This document shows positions 10,744-24,080 of a stretch of 64,000 nucleotides of DNA, one piece after another. The notes under the pieces were generated by a model. That model did not search any database and was not told the DNA's origin. It saw only the letters and a program-made list of their open reading frames with translations. The translations under genes and the position numbers were made by a program. Location: assembly GCA_035771175.1 (NCBI GenBank), contig CM069590.1, positions 28,596,821 through 28,660,820 on the forward strand. Direction: 5' to 3'. The stretch's first letter is position 1, and each line of letters begins with the position of its first letter. Source of the DNA: Paratinospora sagittata (Eukaryota; Streptophyta; Magnoliopsida; Ranunculales; Menispermaceae).

Positions 10744-11609
10744 ATTGCAATTTTGATTCAATTCGAAGCCTTTTTTTGCAAAGGCAAGAATCATTACTTT
10801 CTTCTCTTGAAAAACTCTTCGAAAAGCTCAATCTAACTTGCAAATATCGTGCGTGTTGTATTTTTGAAAATCAGAGAATGAGTGTTTTATTAAATTTGAA
10901 GTTGAAGGTTAAAGAGCAAGAGTACTACATAATGATTTGAATTCAAAACATTGTTCAATCTAAAGTTTTTTGGGCGTGCGAGACAATGGGAATCATCTAG
11001 GTGTTACTAGAGAATATTTCAATTAAGATAACCTGGCAAAACGGTGAAGGAATAGAAAAATCGAGCAAGCAGAAGTGCCCACATTTTTCTCGTTAGAAAT
11101 ATAAGATTTTAGTCTAAGACGTGCAAATTGCTGGATAGCCTTATTTTTGAAAAATTAATATTTTGACACTAAAGAACCATTTCATTGACTCAAAACACTT
11201 TGATATAAGATTAAACACTTTTAAATAATTGAAAACTCATTAAAATTATGATTAAAAGCTTTCAGAAAATAATTTTTTTCAAAATGAAATACTATATCGA
11301 AAGTGATTTTGAAGACTTTGCAATTTTTAGAGTTTTAGTGCTGAGATTATTCGAGGGGTTACCCTACACACCAGAGATCAAACTAATGCATTAGACATGA
11401 GATATGTCTTCGTTCTTCGAGCTTGATCTTTGTAGAATTCGAACGCTATTGTTTGATGTGTTCTTGATGCAAAACAGGTGATGTGTCCCTTTTTGATGCG
11501 TTATCTTACCGAGACAACTTCATATACTTAGAGTTTTAAACAATGGATAGCCTCTGCAAATCTTAGCACACAAGGGATAAAATGAAGAACTAGCTGAACA
11601 TCAAGACAG
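10744..11609 (+). repeat. Monomer M13, class C (H1 copy 2)
   Basis: 866 bp. Differs from M6 in one place that I could find (GCGTGTTG here). Confidence 0.93.
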
Positions 11610-12834
11610 ATTGCAATTTTGATTCAATTCGAAGCATTTTTTTGCAAAGGCAAGAATCATTACTTTCTTCTCTTGAAAAACTCTACGAAAAGCTCAATCT
11701 AACTTGCAAATATCGTGCGTGTTGAATTTTTGAAAATCAGAGAATAAGTGTTTTATAAAATTTGAAGTTGAAGGTTAAAGAGCAAGAGTACTACAAAATG
11801 ATTTGAATTCAAAACATTGTTCAATCTAAAGTTTTTTGGGCGTGCGAGACAATGGGAATCATCTAGGTGTTACTAGAGAATATTTCAATTAAGATAACCT
11901 GGCAAAACGGTGAAGGAATAGAAAAATCGAGCAAGCAGAAGTGCCCACATTTTTCTCGTTAGAAATATAAGATTTTAGTTAAGACGTGCCAATTGCTGGA
12001 TAGCCTTATTTTTGAAAAATTAATATTTTGACACTAAAGAACCATTTCATTGACTCAAAACACTTTGATATAAGAATAAACTCTTTTAAATAATTCAAAA
12101 CTCTTTAAAATTATGATTAAAACCTTTCGGAAAACATTTTTGTGAAAATGAAATACTATATCGAAAATGATTTTGAAGACTTTGCAGTTTTCAGAGTTTT
12201 AGTGCTAAGATTGATCGAGGGGTTACCTTATACACCAGAGATCAAACTAATGCATTAGACATGAGATATGTCTTCGTTCTTCGAGCTTGATCATTGTAGA
12301 ATTCGAAAGCTATTGTTTGATGTGTTCTTGATGCAAAACAGGTGATGTGTTCCTCTTTGATGTGTTATATTTTTGAAAAATTAATATTTTGACACTAAAG
12401 AACCATTTCATTGACTCAAAACACTTTGATATAAGAATAAACACTTTTAAATAATTCAAAACTCTTTAAAATTATGATTAAAACCTTTCGGAAAACATTT
12501 TTGTAAAAATGAAATACTATATCGAAAGTGATTTTGAAGACTTTGCAATTTTCAGAGTTTTAGTGCTAAGATTGATCGAGGGGTTACCTTACACACCAGA
12601 GATCAAACTAATGCATTAGACATGAGATATGTCTTCGTTCTTCGAGCTTGATCATTGTAGAATTCGAAAGCTATTGTTTGATGTGTTCTTGATGCAAAAC
12701 AGGTGATGTGTTCCTCTTTGATGTGTTATCTTACCGAGACCACTTCATATACTTAGAGTTTTAAACAATGGGTAGCCTCTGCAAATCTTAGCACACAAGG
12801 GATAAAATGAAGAACTAGCTGAACATCAAGACAG
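11610..12834 (+). repeat. Monomer M14, enlarged class B hybrid (H1 copy 2)
   Basis: 1,225 bp; as M7 but one base shorter, because TAGTCTAAG has become TAGTTAAG near 11979. Private AAACTCTTTTAAA, TTGTGAAAATG and TTATACACC. Confidence 0.93.
12007..12728. repeat. 361-bp direct duplication inside M14
   Basis: The copies are 12007-12367 and 12368-12728, with the same joint as in M7 (GTGTTATATTTTTG). The identical breakpoint and the same two-site difference between copies show that M14 and M7 descend from one event spread by HOR amplification. Confidence 0.93.
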
Positions 12835-13699
12835 ATTGCAATTTTGATTCAATTTGAAGCCTTTTTTTGCAAAGGCAAGAATCATTACTTTCTTCTCTTG
12901 AAAAACTCTTCGAAAACCTCAATCTAACTTGCAAATATCCTGCGTGTTGTATTTTTGAAAATCAGAGAATAAGTGTTTTATAAAATTTGAAGTTGAAGGT
13001 TAAAGAGCAAGAGTACTACAAAATGATTTGAATTCAAAACATTGTTCAATCTAAAGTTTTTTGGGCGTGCGAGACAATGGGAATCATCTAGGCGTTACTA
13101 GAGAATATTTCAATTAAGATAACCTGGCAAAACGGTGAAGGAATAGAAAAATCGAGCAAGCAGAAGTGCCCACATTTTTCTCGTTAGAAATATCAGATTT
13201 TAGTCTAAGACGTGCCAATTGCTGGATAGCCTTATTTTTGAAAAATTAATATTTTGACACTAAAGAACCATTACATTGACTCAAAACACTTTGATATAAG
13301 AATAAACACTTTTAAATAATTCAAAACTCTTTAAAATTATGATTAAAACCTTTCGGAAAACATTTTTGTAAAAATGAAATACTATATCAAAAGTGATTTT
13401 GAAGACTTTGCAATTTTCAGAGTTTTAGTGCTAAGATTGATCGAGGGGTTACCTTACACACCAGAGATCAAACTAATGCATTAGACATGAGATATGTCTA
13501 CGTTCTTCGAGCTTGATCATTGTAGAATTCGAAAGCTATTGTTTGATGTGTTCTTGATGCAAAACAGGTGATGTGTTCCTCTTTGATGTGTTATCTTACC
13601 GAGACCACTTCATATACTTAGAGTTTTAAACAATGGATAGCCTCTGCAAATCTTAGCACACAAGGGATAAAATGAAGAACTAGCTGAACATCAAGACAG
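12835..13699 (+). repeat. Monomer M15, class A (H1 copy 2)
   Basis: 865 bp. Last monomer in register with H1 copy 1. CAATTTGAAG removes the CpG near base 20. Confidence 0.93.
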
Positions 13700-14564
13700 A
13701 TTGCAATTTTGATTCAATTCGAAGCATTTTTTTGCAAAGGCAAGAATCATTACTTTCTTCTCTTGAAAAACTCTACGAAAAGCTCAATCTAACTTGCAAA
13801 TATCGTGCGTGTTGAATTTTTGAAAATCAGAGAATAAGTGTTTTATAAAATTTGAAGTTGAAGGTTAAAGAGCAAGAGTACTACAAAATGATTTGAATTC
13901 AAAACATTGTTCAATCTACAGTTTTTTGGGCGTGCGAGACAATGGGAATCATCTAGGTGTTACTAGAGAATATTTTAATTAAGATAACCTGGAAAAACTG
14001 TGAAGGAATAGAAAAATCGAGCAAGCATAAGTGCCCACATTTTTCTCGTTAGAAATATAAGATTTTAGTCTAAGACGTGCCAATTGCTGGATAGCCTTAT
14101 TTTTGAAAAATTAATATTTTGACACTAAAGAACCATTTCATTAACTCAAAACACTTTGATATAAGAATAAACACTTTTAAATAATTCAAAACTCTTTAAA
14201 ATTATGATTAAAACCTTTCGGAAAACATTTTTGTAAAAATGAAATACTATATCAAAAGTGATTTTGAAGACTTTGCAATTTTCAGAGTTTTAGTGCTAAG
14301 ATTGATCGAGGGGTTACCTTACACACCAAAGATCAAACTAATGCATTAGACATGAGATATGTCTACGTTCTTCGAGCTTGATCATTGTAGAATTCGAAAG
14401 CTATTGTTTGATGTGTTCTTGATGCAAAACAGGTGATGTGTTCCTCTTTGATGTGTTATCTTACCGAGACCACTTCATATACTTAGAGTTTTAAACAATG
14501 GATAGCCTCTGCAAATCTTAGCACACAAGGGATAAAATAAAAAACTAGCTGAACATCAAGACAG
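13700..14564 (+). repeat. Monomer M16, chimera of B (left) and A (right)
   Basis: 865 bp. Class B variants run to about 14110; class A variants (TATCAAAAG, GTCTACG, GGATAG) start at 14254. It has the most private changes seen outside class C: CTACAGTTT, TATTTTAATT, GGAAAAACTG, GCATAAG, TTAACTC, CCAAAGATC and AAAATAAAAAAC. Confidence 0.9.
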
Positions 14565-15429
14565 ATTGCAATTTTGATTCAATTCGAAGCCTTTTTTTGC
14601 AAAGGCAAGAATCATTACTTTCTTCTCTTGAAAAACTCTTCGAAAACCTCAATCTAACTTGCAAATATCCTGCGTGTTGTATTTTTGAAAATCAGAGAAT
14701 AAGTGTTTTATAAAATTTGAAGTTGGAGGTTAAAGAGCAAGAGTACTACAAAATGATTTGAATTCAAAACATTGTTCAATCTAAAGTTTTTTGGGCGTGC
14801 GAGACAATGGGAATCATCTAGGCGTTACTAGAGAATATTTCAATTAAGATAACCTGGCAAAACGGTGAAGGAATAGAAAAATCGAGCAAGCAGAAGTGCC
14901 CACATTTTTCTCGTTAGAAATATCAGATTTTAGTCTAAGACGTGCCAATTGCTGGATAGCCTTATTTTTGAAAAATTAATATTTTGACACTAAAGAACCA
15001 TTACATTGACTCAAAACACTTTGATATAAGAATAAACACTTTTAAATAATTCAAAACTCTTTAAAATTATGATTAAAACCTTTCGGAAAACATTTTTGTA
15101 AAAATGAAATACTATATCAAAAGTGATTTTGAAGACTTTGCAATTTTCAGAGTTTTAGTGCTAAGATTGATCGAGGGGTTACCTTACACACCAGAGATCA
15201 AACTAATGCATTAGACATGAGATATGTCTACGTTCTTCGAGCTTGATCATTGTAGAATTCGAAAGCTATTGTTTGATGTGTTCTTGATGCAAAACAGGTG
15301 ATGTGTTCCTCTTTGATGTGTTATCTTACCGAGACCACTTCATATACTTAGAGTTTTAAACAATGGATAGCCTCTGCAAATCTTAGCACACAAGGGATAA
15401 AATGAAGAACTAGCTTAACATCAAGACAG
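14565..15429 (+). repeat. Monomer M17, class A'
   Basis: 865 bp. GTTGGAGG and GCTTAAC mark A'; keeps CATTACATT. Confidence 0.92.
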
Positions 15430-16294
15430 ATTGCAATTTTGATTCAATTCGAAGCCTTTTTTTGCAAAGGCAAGAATCATTACTTTCTTCTCTTGAAAAA
15501 CTCTTCGAAAAGCTCAATCTAACTTGCAAATATCGTGCGTGTTGAATTTTTGAAAATCAGAGAATGAGTGTTTTACAAAATTTGAAGTTGAAGGTTAAAG
15601 AGCAAGAGTACTACAAAATGATTTGAATTCAAAACATTGTTCAATCTAAAGTTTTTTGGGCGTGCGAGACAATGGGAATCATCTAGGTGTTACTAGAGAA
15701 TATTTCAATTAAGATAACCTGGCAAAACTGTGAAGGAATAGAAAAATCGAGCAAGCAGAAGTGCCCACATTTTTCTCGTTAGAAATATAAGATTTTAGTC
15801 TAAGACGTGCCAATTGCTGGATAGCCTTATTTTTGAAAAATTAATATTTTGACACTAAAGAACCATTACATTGACTCAAAACACTTTGATATAAGAATAA
15901 ACACTTTTAAATAATTCAAAACACTTTAAAATTATGATTAAAACCTTTCGGAAAACATTTTTGTAAAAATGAAATACTATATCGAAAGTGATTTTGAAGA
16001 CTTTGCAATTTTCAGAGTTTTAGTGCTAAGATTGATCGAGGGGTTACCTTACACACCAGAGATCAAACTAATGCATTAGACATGAGATATGTCTTCGTTC
16101 TTCGAGCTTGATCATTGTAGAATTCGAAAGCTATTGTTTGATGTGTTCTTGATGCAAAACAGGTGATGTGTTCCTCTTTGATGTGTTATCTTACCGAGAC
16201 CACTTCATATACTTAGAGTTTTAAACAATGGGTAGCCTCTGCAAATCTTAGCACACAAGGGATAAAATGAAGAACTAGCTGAACATCAAGACAG
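15430..16294 (+). repeat. Monomer M18, chimera of E (left) and B (right)
   Basis: 865 bp. AATGAG and TTTTACAAAA as in E, then AACTGTG, ATATAAG, GATTG, GTTACC and GGGTAG as in B. Private AAAACACTTTAAAA. Confidence 0.88.
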
Positions 16295-17159
16295 ATTGCA
16301 ATTTTGATTCAATTCGAAGCCTTTTTTTGCAAAGGCAAGAATCATTACTTTCTTCTCTTGAAAAACTCTTCGAAAACCTCAATCTAACTTGCAAATATCC
16401 TGCGTGTTGTATTTTTGAAAATCAGAGAATAAGTGTTTTATAAAATTTGAAGTTGGAGGTTAAAGAGCAAGAGTACTACAAAATGATTTGAATTCAAAAC
16501 ATTGTTCAATCTAAAGTTTTTTGGGCGTGCGAGACAATGGGAATCATCTAGGCGTTACTAGAGAATATTTCAATTAAGATAACCTGGCAAAACGGTGAAG
16601 GAATAGAAAAATCGAGCAAGCAGAAGTGCCCACATTTTTCTCGTTAGAAATATCAGATTTTAGTCTAAGACGTGCCAATTGCTGGATAGCCTTATTTTTG
16701 AAAAATTAATATTTTGACACTAAAGAACCATTTCATTGACTCAAAACACTTTGATATAAGAATAAACACTTTTAAATAATTCAAAACTCTTTAAAATTAT
16801 GATTAAAACCTTTCGGAAAACATTTTTGTAAAAATGAAATACTATATCAAAAGTGATTTTGAAGACTTTGCAATTTTCAGAGTTTTAGTGCTAAGATTGA
16901 TCGAGGGGTTACCTTACACACCAGATATCAAACTAATGCATTAGACATGAGATATGTCTACGTTCTTCGAGCTTGATCATTGTAGAATTCGAAAGCTATT
17001 GTTTGATGTGTTCTTGATGCAAAACAGGTGATGTGTTCCTCTTTGATGTGTTATCTTACCGAGACCACTTCATATACTTAGAGTTTTAAACAATGGATAG
17101 CCTCTGCAAATCTTAGCACACAAGGGATAAAATGAAGAACTAGCTTAACATCAAGACAG
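16295..17159 (+). repeat. Monomer M19, class A' (left edge of super-repeat)
   Basis: 865 bp. GTTGGAGG, CCAGATATC and GCTTAAC. From 16927 onward the sequence recurs at 54547. Confidence 0.92.
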
Positions 17160-18024
17160 ATTGCAATTTTGATTCAATTCGAAGCCTTTTTTTGCAAAGG
17201 CAAGAATCATTACTTTCTTCTCTTGAAAAACTCTTCGAAAAGCTCAATCTAACTTGCAAATATCGTGCGTGTTGAATTTTTGAAAATCAGAGAATGAGTG
17301 TTTTACAAAATTTGAAGTTGAAGGTTAAAGAGCAAGAGTACTACAAAATGATTTGAATTCAAAACATTGTTCAATCTAAAGTTTTTTGGGCGTGCGAGAC
17401 AATGGGAATCATCTAGGTGTTACTAGAGAATATTTCAATTAAGATAACCTGGCAAAACGGTGAAGGAATAGAAAAATCGAGCAAGCAGAAGTGCCCACAT
17501 TTTTCTCGTTAGAAATATCAGATTTTAGTCTAAGACGTGCCAATTGCTGGATAGCCTTATTTTTGAAAAATTAATATTTTGACACTAAAGAACCATCTCA
17601 TTGACTCAAAACACTTTGATATAAGAATAAACACTTTTAAATAATTCAAAACTCTTTAAAATTATGATTAAAACCTTTCGGAAAACATTTTTGTAAAAAT
17701 GTAATACTATATCGAAAGTGATTTTGAAGACTTTGCAATTTTCAGAGTTTTAGTGCTAAGGTTGATCGAGGGGTTGCCTTACACACCAGAGATCAAACTA
17801 ATGCATTAGACGTGAGATATGTCTTCGTTCTTCGAGCTTGATCATTGTAGAATTCGAAAGCTATTGTTTGATGTGTTCTTGATGCAAAACAGGTGATGTG
17901 TTCCTCTTTGATGTGTTATCTTACCGAGACCACTTCATATACTTAGAGTTTTAAACAATGGATAGCCTCTGCAAATCTTAGCACACAAGGGATAAAATGA
18001 AGAACTAGCTGAACATCAAGACAG
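17160..18024 (+). repeat. Monomer M20, class E
   Basis: 865 bp. TTTTACAAAA, CCATCTC, ATGTAATAC, GGTTG, GTTGCC and AGACGTGAG, which breaks the hairpin arm. Matches M63. Confidence 0.93.
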
Positions 18025-18889
18025 ATTGCAATTTTGATTCAATTCGAAGCCTTTTTTTGCAAAGGCAAGAATCATTACTTTCTTCTCTTGAAAAACTCTT
18101 CGAAAACCTCAATCTAACTTGCGAATATCCTGCGTGTTGTATTTTTGAAAATCAGAGAATAAGTGTTTTATAAAATTTGAAGTTGGAGGTTAAAGAGCAA
18201 GAGTACTACAAAATGATTTGAATTCAAAACATTGTTCAATCTAAAGTTTTTTGGGCGTGCGAGACAATGGGAATCAACTAGGTGTTACTAGAAAATATTT
18301 CAATTAAGATAACCTGGCAAAACTGTGAAGGAATAAAAAAATCGAGCAAGCAGAAGTGCCCACATTTTTCTCGTTAGAAATATAAGATTTTAGTCTAAGA
18401 CGTGCAAATTGCTGGATAGCCTTATTTTTGAAAAATTAATATTTTGACACTAAATAACCATTTCATTGACTCAAAACACTTTGATATAAGAATAAACACT
18501 TTTAAATAATTCAAAACTCATTAAAATTATGATTAAAACCTTTCGGAAAACATTTTTGTAAAAATGAAATACTATATCAAAAGTGATTTTGAAGACTTTG
18601 CAATTTTCAGAGTTTTACTGCTAAGATTGATCGAGGGGTTACCTTACACACCAGAGATCAAACTAATGCATTAGACATGAGATATGTCTACGTTCTTCGA
18701 GCTTGATCATTGTAGAATTCGAAAGCTATTGTTTGATGTGTTCTTGATGCAAAACAGGTGATGTGTTCCTCTTTGATGTGTTATCTTACCGAGACCACTT
18801 CATATACTTAGAGTTTTAAACAATGGATAGCCTCTGCAAATCTTAGCACACAAGGGATAAAATGAAGAACTAGCTGAACATCAAGACAG
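18025..18889 (+). repeat. Monomer M21, class F
   Basis: 865 bp. GTGCAAATT, CTAAATAACC, CTCATTAAA, with GCGAATATCC, GAATCAACTAGG and TTTTACTGC. Left end is A'-like (GTTGGAGG). Matches M64. Confidence 0.93.
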
Positions 18890-19754
18890 ATTGCAATTTT
18901 GATTCAATTCGAAGCATTTTTTTGCAAAGGCAAGAATCATTACTTTCTTCTCTTGAAAAACTCTACGAAAAGCTCAATCTAACTTGCAAATATCGTGCGT
19001 GTTGAATTTTTGAAAATCAGAGAATAAGTGTTTTATAAAATTTGAAGTTGAAGGTTAAAGAGCAAGAGTACTACAAAATGATTTGAATTCAAAACATTGT
19101 TCAATCTAAAGTTTTTTGGGCGTGCGAGACAATGGGAATCATCTAGGTGTTACTAGAGAATATTTCAATTAAGATAACCTGGCAAAACTGTGAAGGAATA
19201 GAAAAATCGAGCAAGCAGAAGTGCCCACATTTTTCTCGTTAGAAATATAAGATTTTAGTCTAAGACGTGCCAATTGCTGGATAGCCTTATTTTTGAAAAA
19301 TTAATATTTTGACACTAAAGAACCATTTCATTGACTCAAAACACTTTGATATAAGAATAAACACTTTTAAATAATTCAAAACTCTTTAAAATTATGATTA
19401 AAACCTTTCGGAAAACATTTTTGTAAAAATGAAATACTATATCGAAAGTGATTTTGAAGACTTTGCAATTTTCAGAGTTTTAGTGCTAAGATTGATCGAG
19501 GGGTTACCTTACACACCAGAGATCAAACTAATGCATTAGACATGAGATATGTCTTCGTTCTTCGAGCTTGATCATTGTAGAATTCGAAAGCTATTGTTTG
19601 ATGTGTTCTTCATGCAAAACAGGTGATGTGTTCCTCTTTGATGTGTTATCTTACCGAGACCACTTCATATACTTAGAGTTTTAAACAATGGGTAGCCTCT
19701 GCAAATCTTAGCACACAAGGGATAAAATGAAGAACTAGCTGAACATCAAGACAG
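18890..19754 (+). repeat. Monomer M22, class B
   Basis: 865 bp. Typical B with CTTCATGCAAAAC. Matches M65. Confidence 0.93.
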
Positions 19755-20620
19755 ATTGCAATTTTGATTCAATTCGAAGCCTTTTTTTGCAAAGGCAAGA
19801 ATCATTACTTTCTTCTCTTGAAAAACTCTTCGAAAACCTCAATCTAACTTGCAAATATCGTGCGTGTTGAATTTTTGAAAATCAGAGAATGAGTGTTTTA
19901 CAAAATTTGAAGTTGAAGGTTAAAGAGCAAGAGTACTACAAAATGATTTGAATTCAAAACATTGTTCAATCTAAAGTTTTTTGGGCGTGCGAGACAATGG
20001 GAATCATCTAGGTGTTACTAGAGAATATTTCAATTAAGATAACCTGGTAAAAACGGTGAAGGAATAGAAAAATCGAGCAAGCAGAAGTGCCCACATTTTT
20101 CTCGTTAGAAATATCAGATTTTAGTCTAAGACGTGCCAATTGCTGGATAGCCTTATTTTTGAAAAATTAATATTTTGACACTAAAGAACCATTTCATTGA
20201 CTCAAAACACTTTGATATAAGAATAAACACTTTTAAATAATTCAAAACTCTTTAAAATTATGATTAAAACCTTTCGGAAAACATTTTTGTAAAAATGAAA
20301 TACTATATCGAAAGTGATTTTGAAGACTTTGCAATTTTTAGAGTTTTAGTGCTAAGGTTGATCGAGGGGTTGCCTTACACACCAAAGATCAAACTAATGC
20401 ATTAGACATGAGATATGTCTTCGTTCTTCGAGCTTGATCATTGTAGAATTCGAAAGCTATTGTTTGATGTGTTCTTGATGCAAAACAGGTGATGTGTTCC
20501 TCTTTGATGTGTTATCTTACCGAGACCACTTCATATACTTAGAGTTTTAAACAATGGATAGCCTCTGCAAATCTTAGCACACAAGGGATAAAATGAAGAA
20601 CTAGCTGAACATCAAGACAG
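19755..20620 (+). repeat. Monomer M23, class E variant
   Basis: 866 bp; one extra base in GGTAAAAACGG (20046-20056). CAATTTTTAG and CCAAAGATC. Matches M66. Confidence 0.93.
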
Positions 20621-21485
20621 ATTGCAATTTTGATTCAATTCGAAGCGTTTTTTTGCAAAGGCAAGAATCATTAGTTTCTTCTCTTGAAAAACTTTTCGAA
20701 AACCTCAATCTAACTTGCAAATATCGTGCGTGTTGAATTTTTGAAAATCAGAGAATGAGTGTTTTATAAAATTTGAAGTTGAAGGTTAAAGAGCAAGAGT
20801 ACTACAAAATGATTTGAATTCAAAACATTGTTCAATCTAAAGTTTTTTGGGCGTGCGAGACAATGGGAATCATCTAGGTGTTACTAGAGAATATTTCAAT
20901 TAAGATAACCTGGCAAAACTGTGAAGGAATAGAAAAATCGAGCAAGCAGAAGTGCCCACATTTTTCTCGTTAGAAATATAAGATTTTAGTCTAAGACGTG
21001 CAAATTGCTGGATAGCCTTATTTTTGAAAAATTAATATTTTGACACTAAATAACCATTTCATTGACTCAAAACACTTTGATATAAGAATAAACACTTTTA
21101 AATAATTCAAAACTCATTAAAATTATGATTAAAACCTTTCGGAAAACATTTTTGTAAAAATGAAATACTATAACAAAAGTGATTTTGAAGACTTTGCAAT
21201 TTTCAGAGTTTTAGTGCTAAGATTGATCGAGGGGTTACCTTACACACCAGAGATCAAACTAATGCATTAGACATGAGATATGTCTACGTTCTTCGAGCTT
21301 GATCATTGTAGAATTCGAAAGCTATTGTTTGATGTGTTCTTGATGCAAAACAGGTGATGTGTTCCTCTTTGATGTGTTATCTTACCGAGACCACTTCATA
21401 TACTTAGAGTTTTAAACAATGGATAGCCTCTGCAAATCTTAGCACACAAGGGATAAAATGAAGAACTAGCTGAACATCAAGACAG
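20621..21485 (+). repeat. Monomer M24, class F variant
   Basis: 865 bp. GAAGCGTTT, ATTAGTTTC and ACTATAACAAAAG, with CTAAATAACC. Matches M67. Confidence 0.93.
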
Positions 21486-22350
21486 ATTGCAATTTTGATT
21501 CAATTCGAAGCATTTTTTTGCAAAGGCAAGAATCATTACTTTCTTCTCTTGAAAAACTCTACGAAAAGCTCAATCTAACTTGCAAATATCGTGCGTGTTG
21601 AATTTTTGAAAATCAGAGAATAAGTGTTTTATAAAATTTGAAGTTGAAGGTTAAAGAGCAAGAGTACTACAAAATGATTTGAATTCAAAACATTGTTCAA
21701 TCTAAAGTTTTTTGGGCGTGCGAGACAATGGGAATCATCTAGGTGTTACTAGAGAATATTTCAATTAAGATAACCTGGCAAAACTGTGAAGGAATAGAAA
21801 AATCGAGCAAGCAGAAGTGCCCACATTTTTCTCGTTAGAAATATAAGATTTTAGTCTAAGACGTGCCAATTGCTGGATAGCCTTATTTTTGAAAAATTAA
21901 TATTTTGACACTAAAGAACCATTTCATTGACTCAAAACACTTTGATATAAGAATAAACACTTTTAAATAATTCAAAACTCTTTAAAATTATGATTAAAAC
22001 CTTTCGGAAAACATTTTTGTAAAAATGAAATACTATATCGAAAGTGATTTTGAAGACTTTGCAATTTTCAGAGTTTTAGTGCTAAGATTGATCGAGGGGT
22101 TCCCTTACACACCAGAGATCAAACTAATGCATTAGACATGAGATATGTCTTCGTTCTTCGAGCTTGATCATTGTAGAATTCGAAAGCTATTGTTTGATGT
22201 GTTCTTGATGCAAAACAGGTGATGTGTTCCTCTTTGATGTGTTATCTTACCGAGACCACTTCATATACTTAGAGTTTTAAACAATGGGTAGCCTCTGCAA
22301 ATCTTAGCACACAAGGGATAAAATGAAGAACTAGCTGAACATCAAGACAG
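21486..22350 (+). repeat. Monomer M25, class B (H2 copy 1)
   Basis: 865 bp. Class B with GTTCCC and GGGTAG. Matches M68 and very close to M30. Confidence 0.93.
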
Positions 22351-23215
22351 ATTGCAATTTTGATTCAATTCGAATCCTTTTTTTGCAAAGGCAAGAATCA
22401 TTACTTTCTTCTCTTGAAAAACTCTTCGAAAACCTCAATCTAACTTGCAAATATCCTGCGTGTTGTATTTTTGAAAATCAGAGAATAAGTGTTTTATAAA
22501 ATTTGAAGTTGAAGGTTAAAGAGCAAGAGTACTACAAAATGATTTGAATTCAAAACATTGTTCAATCTAAAGTTTTTTGGGCGTGCGAGACAATGGGAAT
22601 CATCTAGGTGTTACTAGAGAATATTTCAATTAAGATAACCTGGCAAAACGGTGAAGGAATAGAAAAATCGAGCAAGCAGAAGTGCCCACATTTTTCTCGT
22701 TAGAAATATAAGATTTTAGTCTAAGACGTGCCAATTGCTGGATAGCCTTATTTTTGAAAAATTAATATTTTGACACTAAAGAACCATTACATTGACTCAA
22801 AACACTTTGATATAAGAATAAACACTTTTAAATAATTCAAAACTCTTTAAAATTATGATTAAAACCTTTCGGAAAACATTTTTGTAAAAATGAAATACTA
22901 TATTGAAAGTGATTTTGAAGACTTTGCAATTTTCAGAGTTTTAGTGCTAAGATTGATCGAGGGGTTACCTTACACACCAGAGATCAAACTAATGCATTAG
23001 ACATGAGATATGTCTTCGTTCTTCGAGCTTGATCATTGTAGAATTCGAAAGCTATTGTTTGATGTGTTCTTGATGCAAAACAGGTGATGTGTTCCTCTTT
23101 GATGTGTTATCTTACCGAGACCACTTCATATACTTAGAGTTTTAAACAATGGGTAGCCTCTGCAAATCTTAGCACACAAGGGATAAAATGAAGAACTAGC
23201 TGAACACCAAGACAG
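22351..23215 (+). repeat. Monomer M26, A-like mosaic (H2 copy 1)
   Basis: 865 bp. Class A left edge, but CTAGGTG and ATATAAG in the middle and GTCTTCG and GGGTAG at the right. Private GAATCC, TATTGAAAG and GAACACC. Matches M69. Confidence 0.92.
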
Positions 23216-24080
23216 ATTGCAATTTTGATTCAATTCGAAGCCTTTTTTTGCAAAGGCAAGAATCATTACTTTCTTCTCTTGAAAAACTCTTCGAAAACCT
23301 CAATCTAACTTGCAAATATCCTGCGTGTTGTATTTTTGAAAATCAGAGAATAAGTGTTTTATAAAATTTGAAGTTGGAGGTTAAAGAGCAGGAGTACTAC
23401 AAAATGATTTGAATTCAAAACATTGTTCAATCTAAAGTTTTTTGGGCGTGCGAGACAATGGGAATCATCTAGGCGTTACTAGAGAATATTTCAATTAAGA
23501 TGACCTGGCAAAACGGTGAAGGAATAGAAAAATCGAGCAAGCAGAAGTGCCCACATTTTTCTCGTTAGAAATATCAGATTTTAGTCTAAGACGTGCCAAT
23601 TGCTGGATAGCCTTATTTTTGAAAAATTAATATTTTGACACTAAAGAACCATTTCATTGACTCAAAACACTTTGATATAAGAATAAACACTTTTAAATAA
23701 TTCAAAACTCTTTAAAATTATGATTAAAACCTTTCGGAAAACATTTTTGTAAAAATGAAATACTATATCAAAAGTGATTTTGAAGACTTTGCAATTTTCA
23801 GAGTTTTAGTGCTAAGATTGATCGAGGGGTTACCTTACACACCAGATATCAAACTAATGCATTAGACATGAGATATGTCTACGTTCTTCGAGCTTGATCA
23901 TTGTAGAATTCGAAAGCTATTGTTTGATGTGTTCTTGATGCAAAACAGGTGATGTGTTCCTCTTTGATGTGTTATCTTACCGAGACCACTTCATATACTT
24001 AGAGTTTTAAACAATGGATAGCCTCTGCAAATCTTAGCACACAAGGGATAAAATGAAGAACTAGCTTAACATCAAGACAG
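23216..24080 (+). repeat. Monomer M27, class A' (H2 copy 1)
   Basis: 865 bp. CCAGATATC and GCTTAAC, with private GCAGGAG and GATGACCTGG. Matches M70. Confidence 0.93.

Larger units (their letters stand above)
9014..13699. repeat. HOR H1, copy 2 (partial, 5 monomers)
   Basis: M11-M15 repeat M4-M8 with roughly fifteen differences that I could pick out by eye over 4.7 kb. The correspondence fades in the next monomer: M16 resembles M9 on the left but carries GTGCG, several private changes, and a class A right half. The copy is therefore interrupted by recombination before the unit closes. Confidence 0.88.
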
